Shown: positions 1-8,541, numbered from the stretch's first letter. The stretch is 10,032 bases of DNA from Blastomyces gilchristii SLH14081 (GCF_000003855.2 NW_003101640.1:11522-21553), one strand, 5' to 3'. Notes: a model not told the origin generated them from the sequence alone. Numbers and translations are program-made.

Positions 1-780
1 AGGGTCAATATATAGGACTCGGGACTAGAGTATTCATTTGGAAACTTTTAATTCTTAGAGTTTTTCTAGTATCGGTGGAGCTAAGTATTATATATTTATT
101 ACGTGGGGATATATAAGATTAGAAAAGTTTAGCTTAAAAGATAAGAATTTCTTATAAGTTACAGCATTTTTATTATCTTTTAATACTTTTAAAATTATTG
201 AAAAAGTAATATAATATAGAAAAAGAAATAAAGTCTTAAAAATAAATATAATAAATAGAAAAAAAAGAATAGAAATTATAAGAAAAAATAATAATAAAAT
301 AAATATATTTAAAAAGAGTATATAACTATTATAATAAATTATATTTAATTAATTTTTATCTTTTTATATTTAAATAGTTCTAAATTTAATTATTTTCTTT
401 TAATTACTTAAGTTACTGATAGAAAGTTTATTAAGTATTTAATTTCTATCTTAGTTAAGAATAAGAATTTTATATTTAATTAATTTAAATTATACTTCTC
501 TTTTAATTTAATAATATTTTTAATTTTAATTTAATTTAATATATATAAAAATATAAAAATTCTTCTATAATAAAAAGTATAAAAAATTAAAAATATAATA
601 TTTTAAATTTATTTTCACTATTATATGATTAATATTGATTGAGATCTTAAATTTTCAAAATATTGAATTTTATTTTTCAATTAATTGTGAATCAATTTCA
701 AATCAATTATCAATTAATTTAGCTAGAAAAATACTGAACATTATAAAATAAACAGAATTAATTCTCAATCAATTCTGCTG
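1..780. other. AT-rich decayed DNA without a readable gene
   Basis: Positions 1-110 keep some G/C and three CpGs. From about 130 to 600 the sequence is almost entirely A and T, and no frame on either strand gives recognisable protein. Such saturation is expected where repeat-directed C-to-T mutation has run to completion. From about 600 to 780 an AATTGATT/AATCAATT cluster appears (664-720), the same motif that fills the introns of the neighbouring gene, so the 3' end of that gene or its last intron may lie here. I cannot identify an element type for 1-600. Confidence 0.6.
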
Positions 781-3700
781 TCTCAGTCTTAACTTTCTCT
801 CTTCAAGCTTAATCATTCTTTCTTCATTTTTCAGCTCTTGATCTCACATCTTCTCTTTTAACTTCTTAAGCTCTAACTCCTCTCTTTTAATAACAAGAAG
901 CTGTCTTCTTCTTTCTAAATCTGCATTCTGTATATATTCTGTAAGATTTGCAGATGCTACATGATGAAGAGTTTGACTTGAAGTTCTTTAAATCAATTCA
1001 GAATTGATTCAGAATCAATTATTAGTTATCTTATAATCAATTAATAACTGATTTCTACACACCTGGGAGTTAATCTCTGTGTTTGTGATATAGATCTTTG
1101 TGAAACAACTGAATGCAATGAAGATTGAGATCTTGATCTCAATGATGAAGATATTATCTGAACTGATGAGACAGAAGCTCTGTCATCATCATTCAAATCA
1201 ATAATCTTATCATTATATGAAACTCGCGTGTGTTTTTGTCACTGAGATTCTAATCAATTGTCAGTCAGTTGACAATTGATTGTATTATATTCAACATACC
1301 TTCTCATCTAATATAACACTGATAATGAGCCTTCATAGTATCTATACAATAGAAATAATGAATTCCATGTTTACTGCGAGCTTTGTGTTGAAGTATATTC
1401 TGTTTATTCTGTTTTCAATTACTAATGAATGAATTGATTAATAAGTGATTGACAATTGATTGATAAATGATTAACAACTACTTCACTCACCTCAGTACTC
1501 TCTGAAGAAGACTTTGACCTCTTTCAAAAGCATAGAACTTGTTATGAGTCTGCTCTGCAGATTTGTATGATTTCAACTGAATTATACACTGCACAAGGTA
1601 TCAAACTACAATATTTATTCAATTCAGAAGCAATAACATCATTTTTTTTATAAACAGCTCAATTTTGAATTTTTTCTAACTCATGTTCTATCTATTAATT
1701 AGTAATTGATTATCAATTACTTTTGAATTACTTATGAATCAATAAATTGCATAATTTCATATAGTCATTCTGAGATTTGCAATTTAAAAGACTTGTCATA
1801 TGATTTCAAGCTGAGATACCTTGATTCTGAGTTCTCACTATGTTGGAAATGCTGTGAAAAAAATGAATATGATAAAAGATAAGAATATTCTTCAGTTGTC
1901 AATCAAATGATTGATGTTCAGAGTTGATAGATGTAAGATATTGTACTAGGCCTAAGTGAATTAATTAGTAGAGAGTTGTCAATTGATTGTCAATTGAATA
2001 TCAATCAATTATCAGTCATCTGTTTTATGTATATATCTACAATAATTGCCTGTATCTTCAATTCATGTAGATAGTCAAAAGAAACAGATTGATTCTGCAG
2101 CTTTTGTACTACTGCAAATGTTTGTTGAAATAAGTGATAATATCTCTCAGGATTTTCCTGCTCTGTAAAGATTTGATATAAGATAATAATTAATCATGAA
2201 TTGATTGTCAATCAGTTGTGAATCAATCAATAAATACTTTAAAAAGCACTTACTTTTTCCATGCTGAGGAAGATATGTTGCAAAGATCATCTCATTCATT
2301 TTTGAAGATTTAATACATTTGTATGACATATCAACTTCAAAAGATGAAAGACTAAGAAGAAGAGCTGCTTGTTCTTTTAACATACAGATAATCATCAAAT
2401 CTTTCTTATTCTGATGAATATCCTGTACATAGTTCTATATACAATCAATTAGTAACTGATTGTAAATTGATTCAAAATTGATTCTATCTTCAAAGCTGGA
2501 TTTTAATCTAGTTGAAATAGAACTTCATTGTAATCTTAATCTGCAGAAAAACTTAATAGTCATTGTTTTTATAGTATAGCTTGAAATTGATTCATATTAA
2601 TAAAACTGATATGAATTTCAGTCAGACTCTGACTATTATACTCATTACAAAATTTCTGTAAAGCAGGACTTTTGAGAAAGAATGCTAAAAACAATCAATA
2701 TTCAATCAATTGAAAAACAATTGAGAATCAATTAGAACTTACACAATGTTATATTTGATTCTTGCATTTCTTGAATCAAGGTGAGAATTCGGTCATAATT
2801 GTTGCAGGTGATTTGTTGAGAGAAGAAGAAGAATATGTATGATTTTCATGAGAGATAAACAGCATATAAGAACAGTTTACTGAATTCACTGTAATCATAA
2901 TATGAAAAATAACATTGTAAGATAATTTCTGCATTGTTCTCTGATCAGCAGAATGATCAAATTCTAATAATTAATTATTAATCAATTGAGAATCAATTGA
3001 GAATCAATTGAGAATTGCTTATCACAGAACTTTCTTATACTTCTTAATTATTTCATAACTTCACATTTCTTCTCCATGAAAAAAAGATTTTCTTGCAAGA
3101 TTCTTTCAAGAAATTCAATATTCATCTGTGTAACTTCTTATACTGGTCAAAAGAAGTGATGAATATGATTTATCTTGAAAGAATTCATATAAGAAATAAA
3201 TGAAGCATGATATTCAGTGACATTCTGCTAATTGATTAGTAATCAGTTATTAATCAATTAAGAGCTAAATAAATTATACAGAAATCTCATGTTAATAAAA
3301 GACAGATACACAGATTTCTGTAAATTATATACAGAAAGTTTCTTCTTAAAACAGTACTTGAATCACCTGTGTAAAGCTAAGAAATCAATTGTCAATCAAC
3401 TCTCAATCAGTTCTTAATCAATTAATAATTAATTTATATTTAACAGCATTGCATTTTCTCTAATCATTCTCAATTAACTGAATACTCTTTTACAGTTGTT
3501 GAATATTTATTCATATTTTCTCTGTAATCTTATTATAAGATGCAAAATATAAATTTTAATCTAAATATTAACAGACTTTAACACTAGTGCATTTAAACTT
3601 ATACTTCTTCACTCTAGAATGAAGAAAAGAGTAATATATTTCTTTAAATGAGTGAATAGAACTTTTTTCATACTGAATCTGAATCAATTGTTAGTTAATT

Positions 3701-4132
3701 ATTAATTAATTGAGAATTAATTTAGATTATCTATATTATTCATTATTTATGTCATTTTCTCAACATTTAAAGACTCAGTTGATATCACATATATATATTC
3801 TTGTATATAAGTCTTAGAATACTCAGGCAGGTCATGACTGTACTCTACTTTAGAGATACATATTGAACAGACAGTTGCATCAGTTAGAGAGATGAGAACA
3901 GACTCAATCTGTGTGTTTAAGCAATTAGCAATCAATTGAAAACCAGTTAACAATCAATTCAGTGTAAATTATGTAAATACTTATCTCATTATCAGATTCA
4001 AGAACAATCTCAGTATCAGAAGAAGAATTGTAATTATTAATAAGATCAGTAAAGTCTTCTCTATATATGAAGATTATGATGAGAGAAAAGAATTGTTCTA
4101 TAATCAATTAAAAATTGATTGTAGAATTGATG
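664..4132 (-). repeat. Family of introns filled with AATTGATT-type repeats
   Basis: Fifteen clusters of AATTGATT, AATCAATT and close variants lie at about 664-720, 990-1045, 1255-1284, 1420-1470, 1697-1745, 1975-2015, 2195-2230, 2442-2484, 2693-2733, 2970-3013, 3226-3262, 3384-3434, 3680-3724, 3926-3962 and 4101-4132. Spacing is mostly 170-330 nt. Ten of them fall inside minus-strand introns whose limits I could place: 3984-3909, 3022-2964, 2742-2685, 2487-2423, 2253-2163, 2036-1952, 1735-1692, 1490-1400 (or 1409), 1299-1242 and 1062-986. Clear GT donors are GTAAGT at 2742 and 2253, GTGAGT at 1490, GTATGT at 1299 and GTGTGT at 1062. Acceptors are TAG, CAG or AAG. Lengths are about 44-91 nt. 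The exons between clusters do not carry the motif at this density. Confidence 0.65.
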
Positions 4133-4150
4133 GTAAATAATTAAGAAAGA
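769..4150 (-). pseudogene. Decayed multi-exon transposase, possibly MULE/DDE-like
   Basis: Translating the minus strand between short introns gives a continuous but stop-ridden protein. An acidic, Ser-rich N-terminal segment at 4097-3985 contains EDFTDLINNYNSSSD. An HENHT motif at about 2850-2836 lies where related proteins carry a His-rich zinc-finger-like motif. SFFLKSPALQKF starts near 2684. FEVDMSYK at about 2341-2318 has an Asp (codon 2332-2330) that could be the first catalytic acid. LVQYLTSI starts at 1949, FYHIHFFHSI lies around 1877-1848, and EQTHNKFYAF at about 1554-1525. A Ser-rich linker follows (1241-1063), then a Glu/Lys/Arg-rich coiled coil at 985-770. Nonsense codons fit C-to-T or G-to-A change, for example TGA at 1901-1899 in FD-stop-QLK, probably once Trp. 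Transposase character rests on motif pattern and decay; the MULE assignment is tentative. The first exon and true start are not resolved. It cannot encode an intact protein. Confidence 0.5.
2980..3012 (+). repeat. Perfect 11-nt tandem repeat, three copies
   Basis: The unit aatcaattgag is repeated three times without change (2980-2990, 2991-3001, 3002-3012). On the minus strand it sits inside the intron 3022-2964. It is the cleanest local example of the motif found in the other introns and suggests short-unit slippage or duplication as the way the introns filled. Confidence 0.85.
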
Positions 4151-4188
4151 AAGAGTGGTTTCAAATTACAAGAAAAGATGTATTGTGC

Positions 4189-4290
4189 GAGGTCGGGTAG
4201 TGACACAGGCCACATTTGTGAGGTCAGCTTACATAACGAGGTCAAGTGGCGCACTTAGCGAGGTCAAGTTTTCTGCTTCCTGCGAGGTCG
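4189..4290 (+). repeat. Transposon-end-like sequence with GAGGTC subterminal repeats
   Basis: GAGGTC occurs five times, starting at 4189, 4220, 4238, 4260 and 4284. Part of this stretch (4260-4282) recurs exactly, inverted, at 8519-8541 just upstream of the pogo-like gene, and a diverged direct copy lies at 4599-4655. Multiple short motifs next to an inverted terminal sequence are typical of DNA-transposon ends where transposase binds. It marks an abrupt change from CpG-free, AT-rich DNA on the left to GC-balanced DNA on the right. Which element it belonged to (pogo-like, or the transposase relic on its left) is not settled. Confidence 0.55.
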
Positions 4291-4335
4291 GCCAGTCAAG
4301 CTAGGGCTCCTTACATTCGTAAGCGTATTCGGAAG

Positions 4336-4360
4336 CGGCCGCATTATTATCCGGCGGCCG
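4336..4360. other. GC-rich hairpin
   Basis: CGGCCGC at 4336-4342 pairs exactly with GCGGCCG at 4354-4360 around an 11-nt loop. A second, non-contiguous match (TTCGG at 4328-4332 with CCGAA at 4358-4362) overlaps it. It lies between the transposon-end repeat and the SINE-like copy. No function is evident. Confidence 0.5.
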
Positions 4361-4409
4361 AACGTTCTTTCGAACCACAAAAGAGTGACCACTTGAGACT
4401 TCCAAATAC

Positions 4410-4584
4410 ATAATCCCAGCTCAGGATGAGAGCAAATTTAATGTAGCTATTTTAGTATATCTCTGTATTTTTAAGAACCTAAGCTTGCTTCAGTTCTGGT
4501 TTTTCAATCTTGTCCTGATCGGATTTGATGTTCCCCTGCGGGTTTTGAACCCACGCATCTTGGTTTCCCCCACATCTATCTACG
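4410..4584 (-). repeat. tRNA-derived SINE-like repeat, 5'-truncated copy
   Basis: Read on the minus strand, this matches the copy at about 9145-9305 over roughly 160 nt with interruptions. Shared blocks are ATGTGGG...GAAACCAAG near the 5' side, GGTTCAAAACC (a Pol III B-box match, 4551-4541) followed by CGCAG, then AACATCAAATC, AAATACAGAGAT at 4470-4459 and GAGCTGGG at 4422-4415. The B box here is closer to consensus (GGTTCGANNCC) than in the right copy. The A box is missing: similarity stops near GTAG at 4583, next to a GAGGTC motif. Two diverged copies in a 10-kb window, with Pol III-type signals, indicate a dispersed SINE-like family. Confidence 0.6.
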
Positions 4585-4598
4585 AGGTCTAAGTTACT

Positions 4599-4655
4599 AC
4601 ATAACAAGGTTGAGTGGCGCTTTTAGTTTAAGGTCAACTTTTCTGATTCCTGTGA
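4599..4655 (+). repeat. Diverged second copy of the left transposon end
   Basis: This aligns with 4229-4285 in the same orientation: ACATAACAAGGT against ACATAACGAGGT, the shared block AGTGGCGC, then AAGGTCAACTTTTCTGATTCC against GAGGTCAAGTTTTCTGCTTCC, with one 2-nt gap. Many of the differences are C/T or G/A. The SINE-like copy lies between the two direct copies. This may be a nested insertion, or an older copy of the same transposon end. Confidence 0.6.
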
Positions 4656-4659
4656 TCTA

Positions 4660-5560
4660 TTTGAGATTAGCTTCAAAGAGTGAGTGACTAATTATTGATT
4701 TAATTTTTAATTAGGAGTTTTGCTGGGTAGCCCGATTGTGCTATTGACTGGTTTTGCCGTTGGCGTGTTTTAGGATTGAGATAGCGCGCCGGGTTCAGGT
4801 CAAAGAGCTTCCGCATCCGCATGATGGCTGGCTTCGTAATCCCGAATCCTAACTACCTAGACAAGCCCGTGCACAGGAACAGAGATATGAGCGTCGAAGT
4901 TTGGTAGAGGGCTCATAAGTCAATTGCGCCACCACAATATACTCCAGGTCTTATTAATCGGAAGCTATTGACTAATCATTGAGTTTGACTGGGACTAAAA
5001 CTGCATACAACGAGCCTGCACGCCTGCATTGTGCAGGTGTTTTACCACATATTAGTTGAGTCGGAGGTGAGGTTTCAGTATTATGTATGTACATGTACAT
5101 ATGTATTAGATTAGGTCTTGTGAATACTGCTTTGAAAATTAAACCATAAATTACAAAACAACGGAGTTCGCCGAGGGAGCGCAGAAAGTAAAGGGGTACG
5201 TATTATTACGTTGCAGAAATGAGAATTAAAACGGGGAAGCTCAAAGCGGCCGTATCCTAGCCTTGCAAAGAAAGTTGGGATAACCAGATGGGAAGTGATT
5301 AAAAGCCAGCACATTAAAAGGGATACTCGAGGAAACTCTGCAAACGACACGACCAAGCAACAAAGCGTCCCACCATTGACAATCTAGTCCAAGACCATTG
5401 GCGCAAGTTTGTCGGAATTAGGCAAAGAGCTTAGGTTTTCGTTCTCGCCTTGTTGGTGTTCAGATTTTGCAGGTGCTATTGTCCTAAAATCGATATCATC
5501 AAAATTGGAGGCCGTCTTCTCTGTTCTCGTACAAGCTTCAAGTGGCGAGATCATATCGTA
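4660..5560. other. Intergenic DNA, GC-balanced, no gene seen
   Basis: No recognisable protein is encoded here on either strand. An 81-codon minus-strand open frame at 5111-5356 has no familiar motif. Two small symmetric elements are visible: a hairpin (CCTGCAC 5015-5021 with GTGCAGG 5031-5037) and the 16-nt palindrome TATGTACATGTACATA at 5086-5101. The last 150 bases or so before 5561 should hold the 3' untranslated region of the transporter gene. Confidence 0.5.
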
Positions 5561-6384
5561 TTATGCGACAGAACTTTCGTCGGGACGTGCCATTTCGCCC
5601 AACGGCAAGTGCACGAATGTTGTTTCCGGCGCCATTAAACCAGCAGCACCTGCATAGAAGGCGACAAAGGCGCACAAAAATGAAAATACGCCTCCAGTCT
5701 TGTTCAACCGAATAGCATGGTCCATATGGGTAGTCCGAAGGAAATTTGCAAGCGCGAGGAAAAAGAAGGCAGGCACAAGCAGGCCAAAGACACCGAGGGT
5801 CGCGTAATTCGTCCTCAATGAGGCGACAAGGAACATTAAGGTCAGCAAACACCAAAAGACCAGGTAAATCCCCAGCGCAAAGCTAAAAGCGCGCTGGTCG
5901 CCTGCATATGCATCCTTGATACCGAGGGAAGGAATCAGAAACATCGTATAGCTAAGCCAAAAACTCCCGTACGAGATATGGACTGTAGTGCCGTATGTAT
6001 TACCGGTAGTGAATGCCATGATACCAGCAATGATCTGTGACATGCCACCGAAGAAGAATGCTAAACCAAAAACCGCTGCGTCAGGGCCGACACGTCCCAA
6101 GGGATTAGAGTCTGGAAGGCTGGAAATATAGTCAGCAAAGCTGAAGCAGCAGTGTAATATAGAATCTTAAGAACACATACCCAGCACCGCACTGGTGTAA
6201 CGACAGAACGAATGTTGTCGTCGCGAAGCCGAGAAGCCCAAGAGGAATGGGATTCGCCGGCCTTGCGATACGCAAGAATGGGCACTATGGAGGCGGAACC
6301 TTGATGGGATTGATGAATGGTGCCTCCTTTCGTGTCCTCATAGGAGGCCCCTTCTGTTGAGCCGCTGAGTTGTTTGTCTGACAT
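5561..6384 (-). CDS. GPR1/FUN34/YaaH-family membrane transporter (acetate/ammonia type)
   Basis: Proteins of this family (yeast Ato, Aspergillus AcpA/AlcS type) are six-helix plasma-membrane transporters linked to acetate uptake or ammonia export. Exon 1 (6181-6384) begins MSDKQLSGSTEG and ends, one frame over, with RPANPIPLGLLGFATTTF, which contains the family signature NPxPLGL and forms helix 1. Exon 2 (5561-6119) continues LPDSNPLGRVGP and carries five hydrophobic segments: VFGLAFFFGGMSQIIAG, YGSFWLSYTMFLIP, a helix with LVFWCLLTLMFLVAS, GVFGLLVPAFFFLALANF, and FLCAFVAFYAGAAGLM. The C-terminus is HLPLGEMARPDESSVA and then TAA at 5563-5561. The length, about 250 residues, fits the family. 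The start at 6384 is chosen because it gives a normal hydrophilic N-terminus and no in-frame ATG follows in the signature frame. Oddity: the N-terminal frame and the signature frame differ by one base, joined only across about 6288-6276. That is an indel, a sequencing error, or a missed intron. Its precise substrate cannot be told from sequence. Confidence 0.87.
6120..6180 (-). other. Spliceosomal intron of the transporter gene
   Basis: This 61-nt minus-strand intron has donor GTATGT at 6180-6175, a branch-site match GCTGAC, and acceptor TTCCAG ending at 6120. Removing it joins GG to C and reads CGAG then LPDSNPLG without a break, as expected for the family. All three signals match filamentous-fungal consensus. 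Confidence 0.88.
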
Positions 6385-7000
6385 CTTAATGTATTGTTGT
6401 AATTTGAACGAAGGGTGCGAGAAAAGTTAGGTTCTGGCATCAAAATTCTATTCTGTGAAAGCAGGGCTTCGGTACCTTTTTATCGTGGGTAGCAAACCCG
6501 AAAACCAGGGAAATGCCAAATTCTATTGGGAGGGGTCCGGCAATAGTCGAGGATTTTGGCGGTCGACCCAAGTTCTTGGACATCGACAATTGCCCATACG
6601 AAGAAATCATGTCCGGCTTTTCAACTAGCCCCTGCTCCTTGATAACTATTAGTTCCTCCTGGCAGTGAATTCAGCTAGGTTGGGTACTCGGCAAAGTTTG
6701 AACGATATTATCGGATACTGGGTTCTAGAGATTTAATTTAATGCCTTGGCCTTTCAAGCAGCGGTTCATGCATCTGGAATTTTGACAGGCCAGCGTCAAA
6801 GTTGGCTAGATCCTTGGTTTGTTCATAACAACCGGAGCCGCTCCTGGGAACTACCACGTGGACTAATTCAATAAACCCGATCTACCTTTTATTGATCAAG
6901 ATTGGGGGGCAGTACTTGTGACAGATAATGAGACAGATATTGAGCATTCATGATCGCTGGGAAGACAAAGCATGGCCAACGACTATCCTGACTCCTGGAG
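6385..7000 (-). promoter_or_regulatory. Probable 5' region of the transporter gene
   Basis: No coding frame is recognisable here. On the minus strand, a TATA-like ATAAAAAG lies at 6483-6476, about 92-99 bases upstream of the ATG, and a CCAAT box at 6529-6525, about 141-145 bases upstream. Farther up, a CACGTG palindrome occurs near 6855, a common basic-helix-loop-helix site. Individual sites this short occur by chance, so only the general role as promoter region is supported. Confidence 0.35.
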
Positions 7001-7905
7001 CAATTTTTTCGCACGATGGAGTCAAAATTGCCCGATTGGGAGGATGTGGCTAGGGCTGATGACATAAGCCGACCGTTTCCCCTTGCTAAGTCAACTAAGT
7101 TAACTAACTTTTATAGGCCCGATGGAACCCCCATCGCAGCCGAGAGTCTAACTCTCCTCCCGTCCGGTGGCGTCGTTTCCCATCGTCCGACCTCCAATGG
7201 ATGGAAGCCCGTTAGTAAAAGCCCTGCTGCAGTTCACCAACGAACGAAATTCAATTCTGCTTTGGTCTCACGTCCATGTGGACTCATGGTTCTGAAGAGC
7301 ACACACAGTTCTATATAACCGGAGCCTTAACCTCATTTGGTTTAACGACTTCTGGGAATGAATATGCCTCATTCCTCGCTTGGGGACAATGCTTTCGAAC
7401 GAAACCGGATAAAAAGGTAGTTGAAGTGTACCACCACCACTTGTTGTTGTGAAAGTAAAAGCTTGCTGAGGTTGGAGGCGTAAATTCGACCTTCAGGGGC
7501 TCTGCTGGGGTGGGATTATCGGGCATGCATCGGCGGCCTGGAGGGCGGCTAGTTGCCGAATTTGTCGGACATCGGGGTCAAAATTGTATATACCTAGTTC
7601 TCCATGCACGACGAGCTCGCTGCTGCCGTCGTTTTAGGGTAAGAGATCTTAGGCCAGGCAGAGATAGATATATAATAGTGTTCCATGGAATTGAAGTTCG
7701 GTGAGTAGACTTACTGGCGCAATTATATATATCCTTGCGACCCCACCAACTATTTCCTATATACTATGTAACTATGTAGTTGAAAAGTTACGCAACGTGT
7801 TGATTTCGTGTCGCTTTGGTGATGTTCTGCGCAATCTTATCGCAATCTACCCGCGCGTTGGCAAAGGGCAGCTGCACGGAGAGCATGTACGGAAACAGAA
7901 GCTGC
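7001..7905. other. GC-balanced DNA with short open frames, no identified gene
   Basis: Several short plus-strand frames follow one another: 100 codons at 7016-7318, 59 codons at 7276-7452 (beginning MWTHGSEEHTQFY) and 64 codons at 7510-7704, the last ending against a donor-like GTGAGT at 7701. A good branch-and-acceptor pair (TTAACTAAC followed by TTTTATAG) occurs near 7100-7117, but no matching strong donor is seen. None of the peptides is familiar. This may be a small gene, a relic, or chance. Confidence 0.3.
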
Positions 7906-8490
7906 ATTGCCCCATGTGATATTTGAGATGAAAGAAAGAGCAGAATCAAGAAAGTTTCACTCTATGAACATATTGCCCCTCGCAAACGAAAATTTGGCAT
8001 ATCAAATACTAATCAACAAAAATGGAAAGCACAGTCATATCCAAAAGAAAAAAGAAAGAAAGAGAAAATGCGAACGATTATATGTATCATCTGAGGAAAG
8101 GAAGGTAGTCGCGATAGGGAGAAAAAGAAGTAGAAGTCCATTCTGGACTTGAGGACAGGAAGGATGAGGCAACAGCAAGGAAAGGGGGACGTGCTCTTGT
8201 GCAATGAGAGCATCAGTGATAAAAGCTTCTTCTTTTCCGCCCGTGCCGCCAAATTAGTCTCCGAAAACGCCAACTAACCAATCCTCTCACTGCCCTGCAC
8301 GTGTCGGAATGAGTATCTCGGATGAATATGTCGGAAACATATGAATCTTATGTGTATCAAGATCTGCTCCTTATATTATCCGTACACTATCTATTATATC
8401 TAATTCCATACAAAAGATAGAGCTATTTATAGTAAAACAAATGTGCGAGCTAAGAGAGCTAGTATTAGTGAGTATTAGACAAGTAGTGTA
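7906..8490. other. Intergenic, purine-rich then AT-rich transition
   Basis: From about 7920 to 8165 the plus strand is strongly purine-rich (many GAAAGA and GGAAG runs). From about 8330 the base composition shifts toward A/T and CpGs thin out. AGTATTAG occurs as a close direct pair at 8460-8478. No gene is recognisable. The stretch ends at the transposon-end repeats starting near 8494. Confidence 0.4.
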
Positions 8491-8493
8491 TGA

Positions 8494-8541
8494 CAGAAAA
8501 CTCAGGAAGCAGAAAACTCAGGAAGCAGAAAACTTGACCTC
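8494..8541 (-). repeat. Right transposon end, inverted copy, with 16-nt tandem repeat
   Basis: The 23 bases at 8519-8541 are the exact reverse complement of 4260-4282. Similarity continues weakly to about 8556, with CCACTT shared at the far side of a 16-17-nt spacer. The unit CAGGAAGCAGAAAACT is present twice in tandem (8503-8518, 8519-8534), preceded by a partial copy from 8494. It lies about 115 bases upstream of the pogo-like start codon, where the 5' terminal repeat of such an element would be expected. Confidence 0.6.

Noticed and set aside
2147..2398. 83-residue minus-strand protein as a stand-alone gene
   Set aside because: It is one exon of the decayed transposase. The true exon ends at 2254 with a GTAAGT donor, and the tail of the open frame is intron sequence.
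3747..4107. Two small minus-strand genes at 3747-3953 and 3925-4107
   Set aside because: They are adjacent exons of the same transposase relic with intron 3984-3909 between them.
664..4132. CRISPR-like array (evenly spaced AATCAATT repeats)
   Set aside because: The repeats are short and variable, spacers are far too long and contain coding remnants, and the clusters sit in introns of a eukaryotic gene.
5111..5356. 81-codon minus-strand open frame downstream of the transporter
   Set aside because: No familiar motif, no splice or promoter context, and other frames there are similarly uninformative.
5409..5855. Open frames of 62-105 codons at 5409-5657, 5450-5638 and 5538-5855
   Set aside because: They overlap the second exon or 3' end of the transporter gene in other frames and show no independent motif.
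7311..7526. 71-codon minus-strand open frame
   Set aside because: No recognisable domain, and it overlaps equally open plus-strand frames. Nothing favours it as coding.
7907..8273. Open frames of 81 (plus) and 86 (minus) codons in the purine-rich stretch
   Set aside because: Purine-rich DNA leaves both strands open by composition. The peptides are low-complexity Lys/Arg or Ser/Phe runs.
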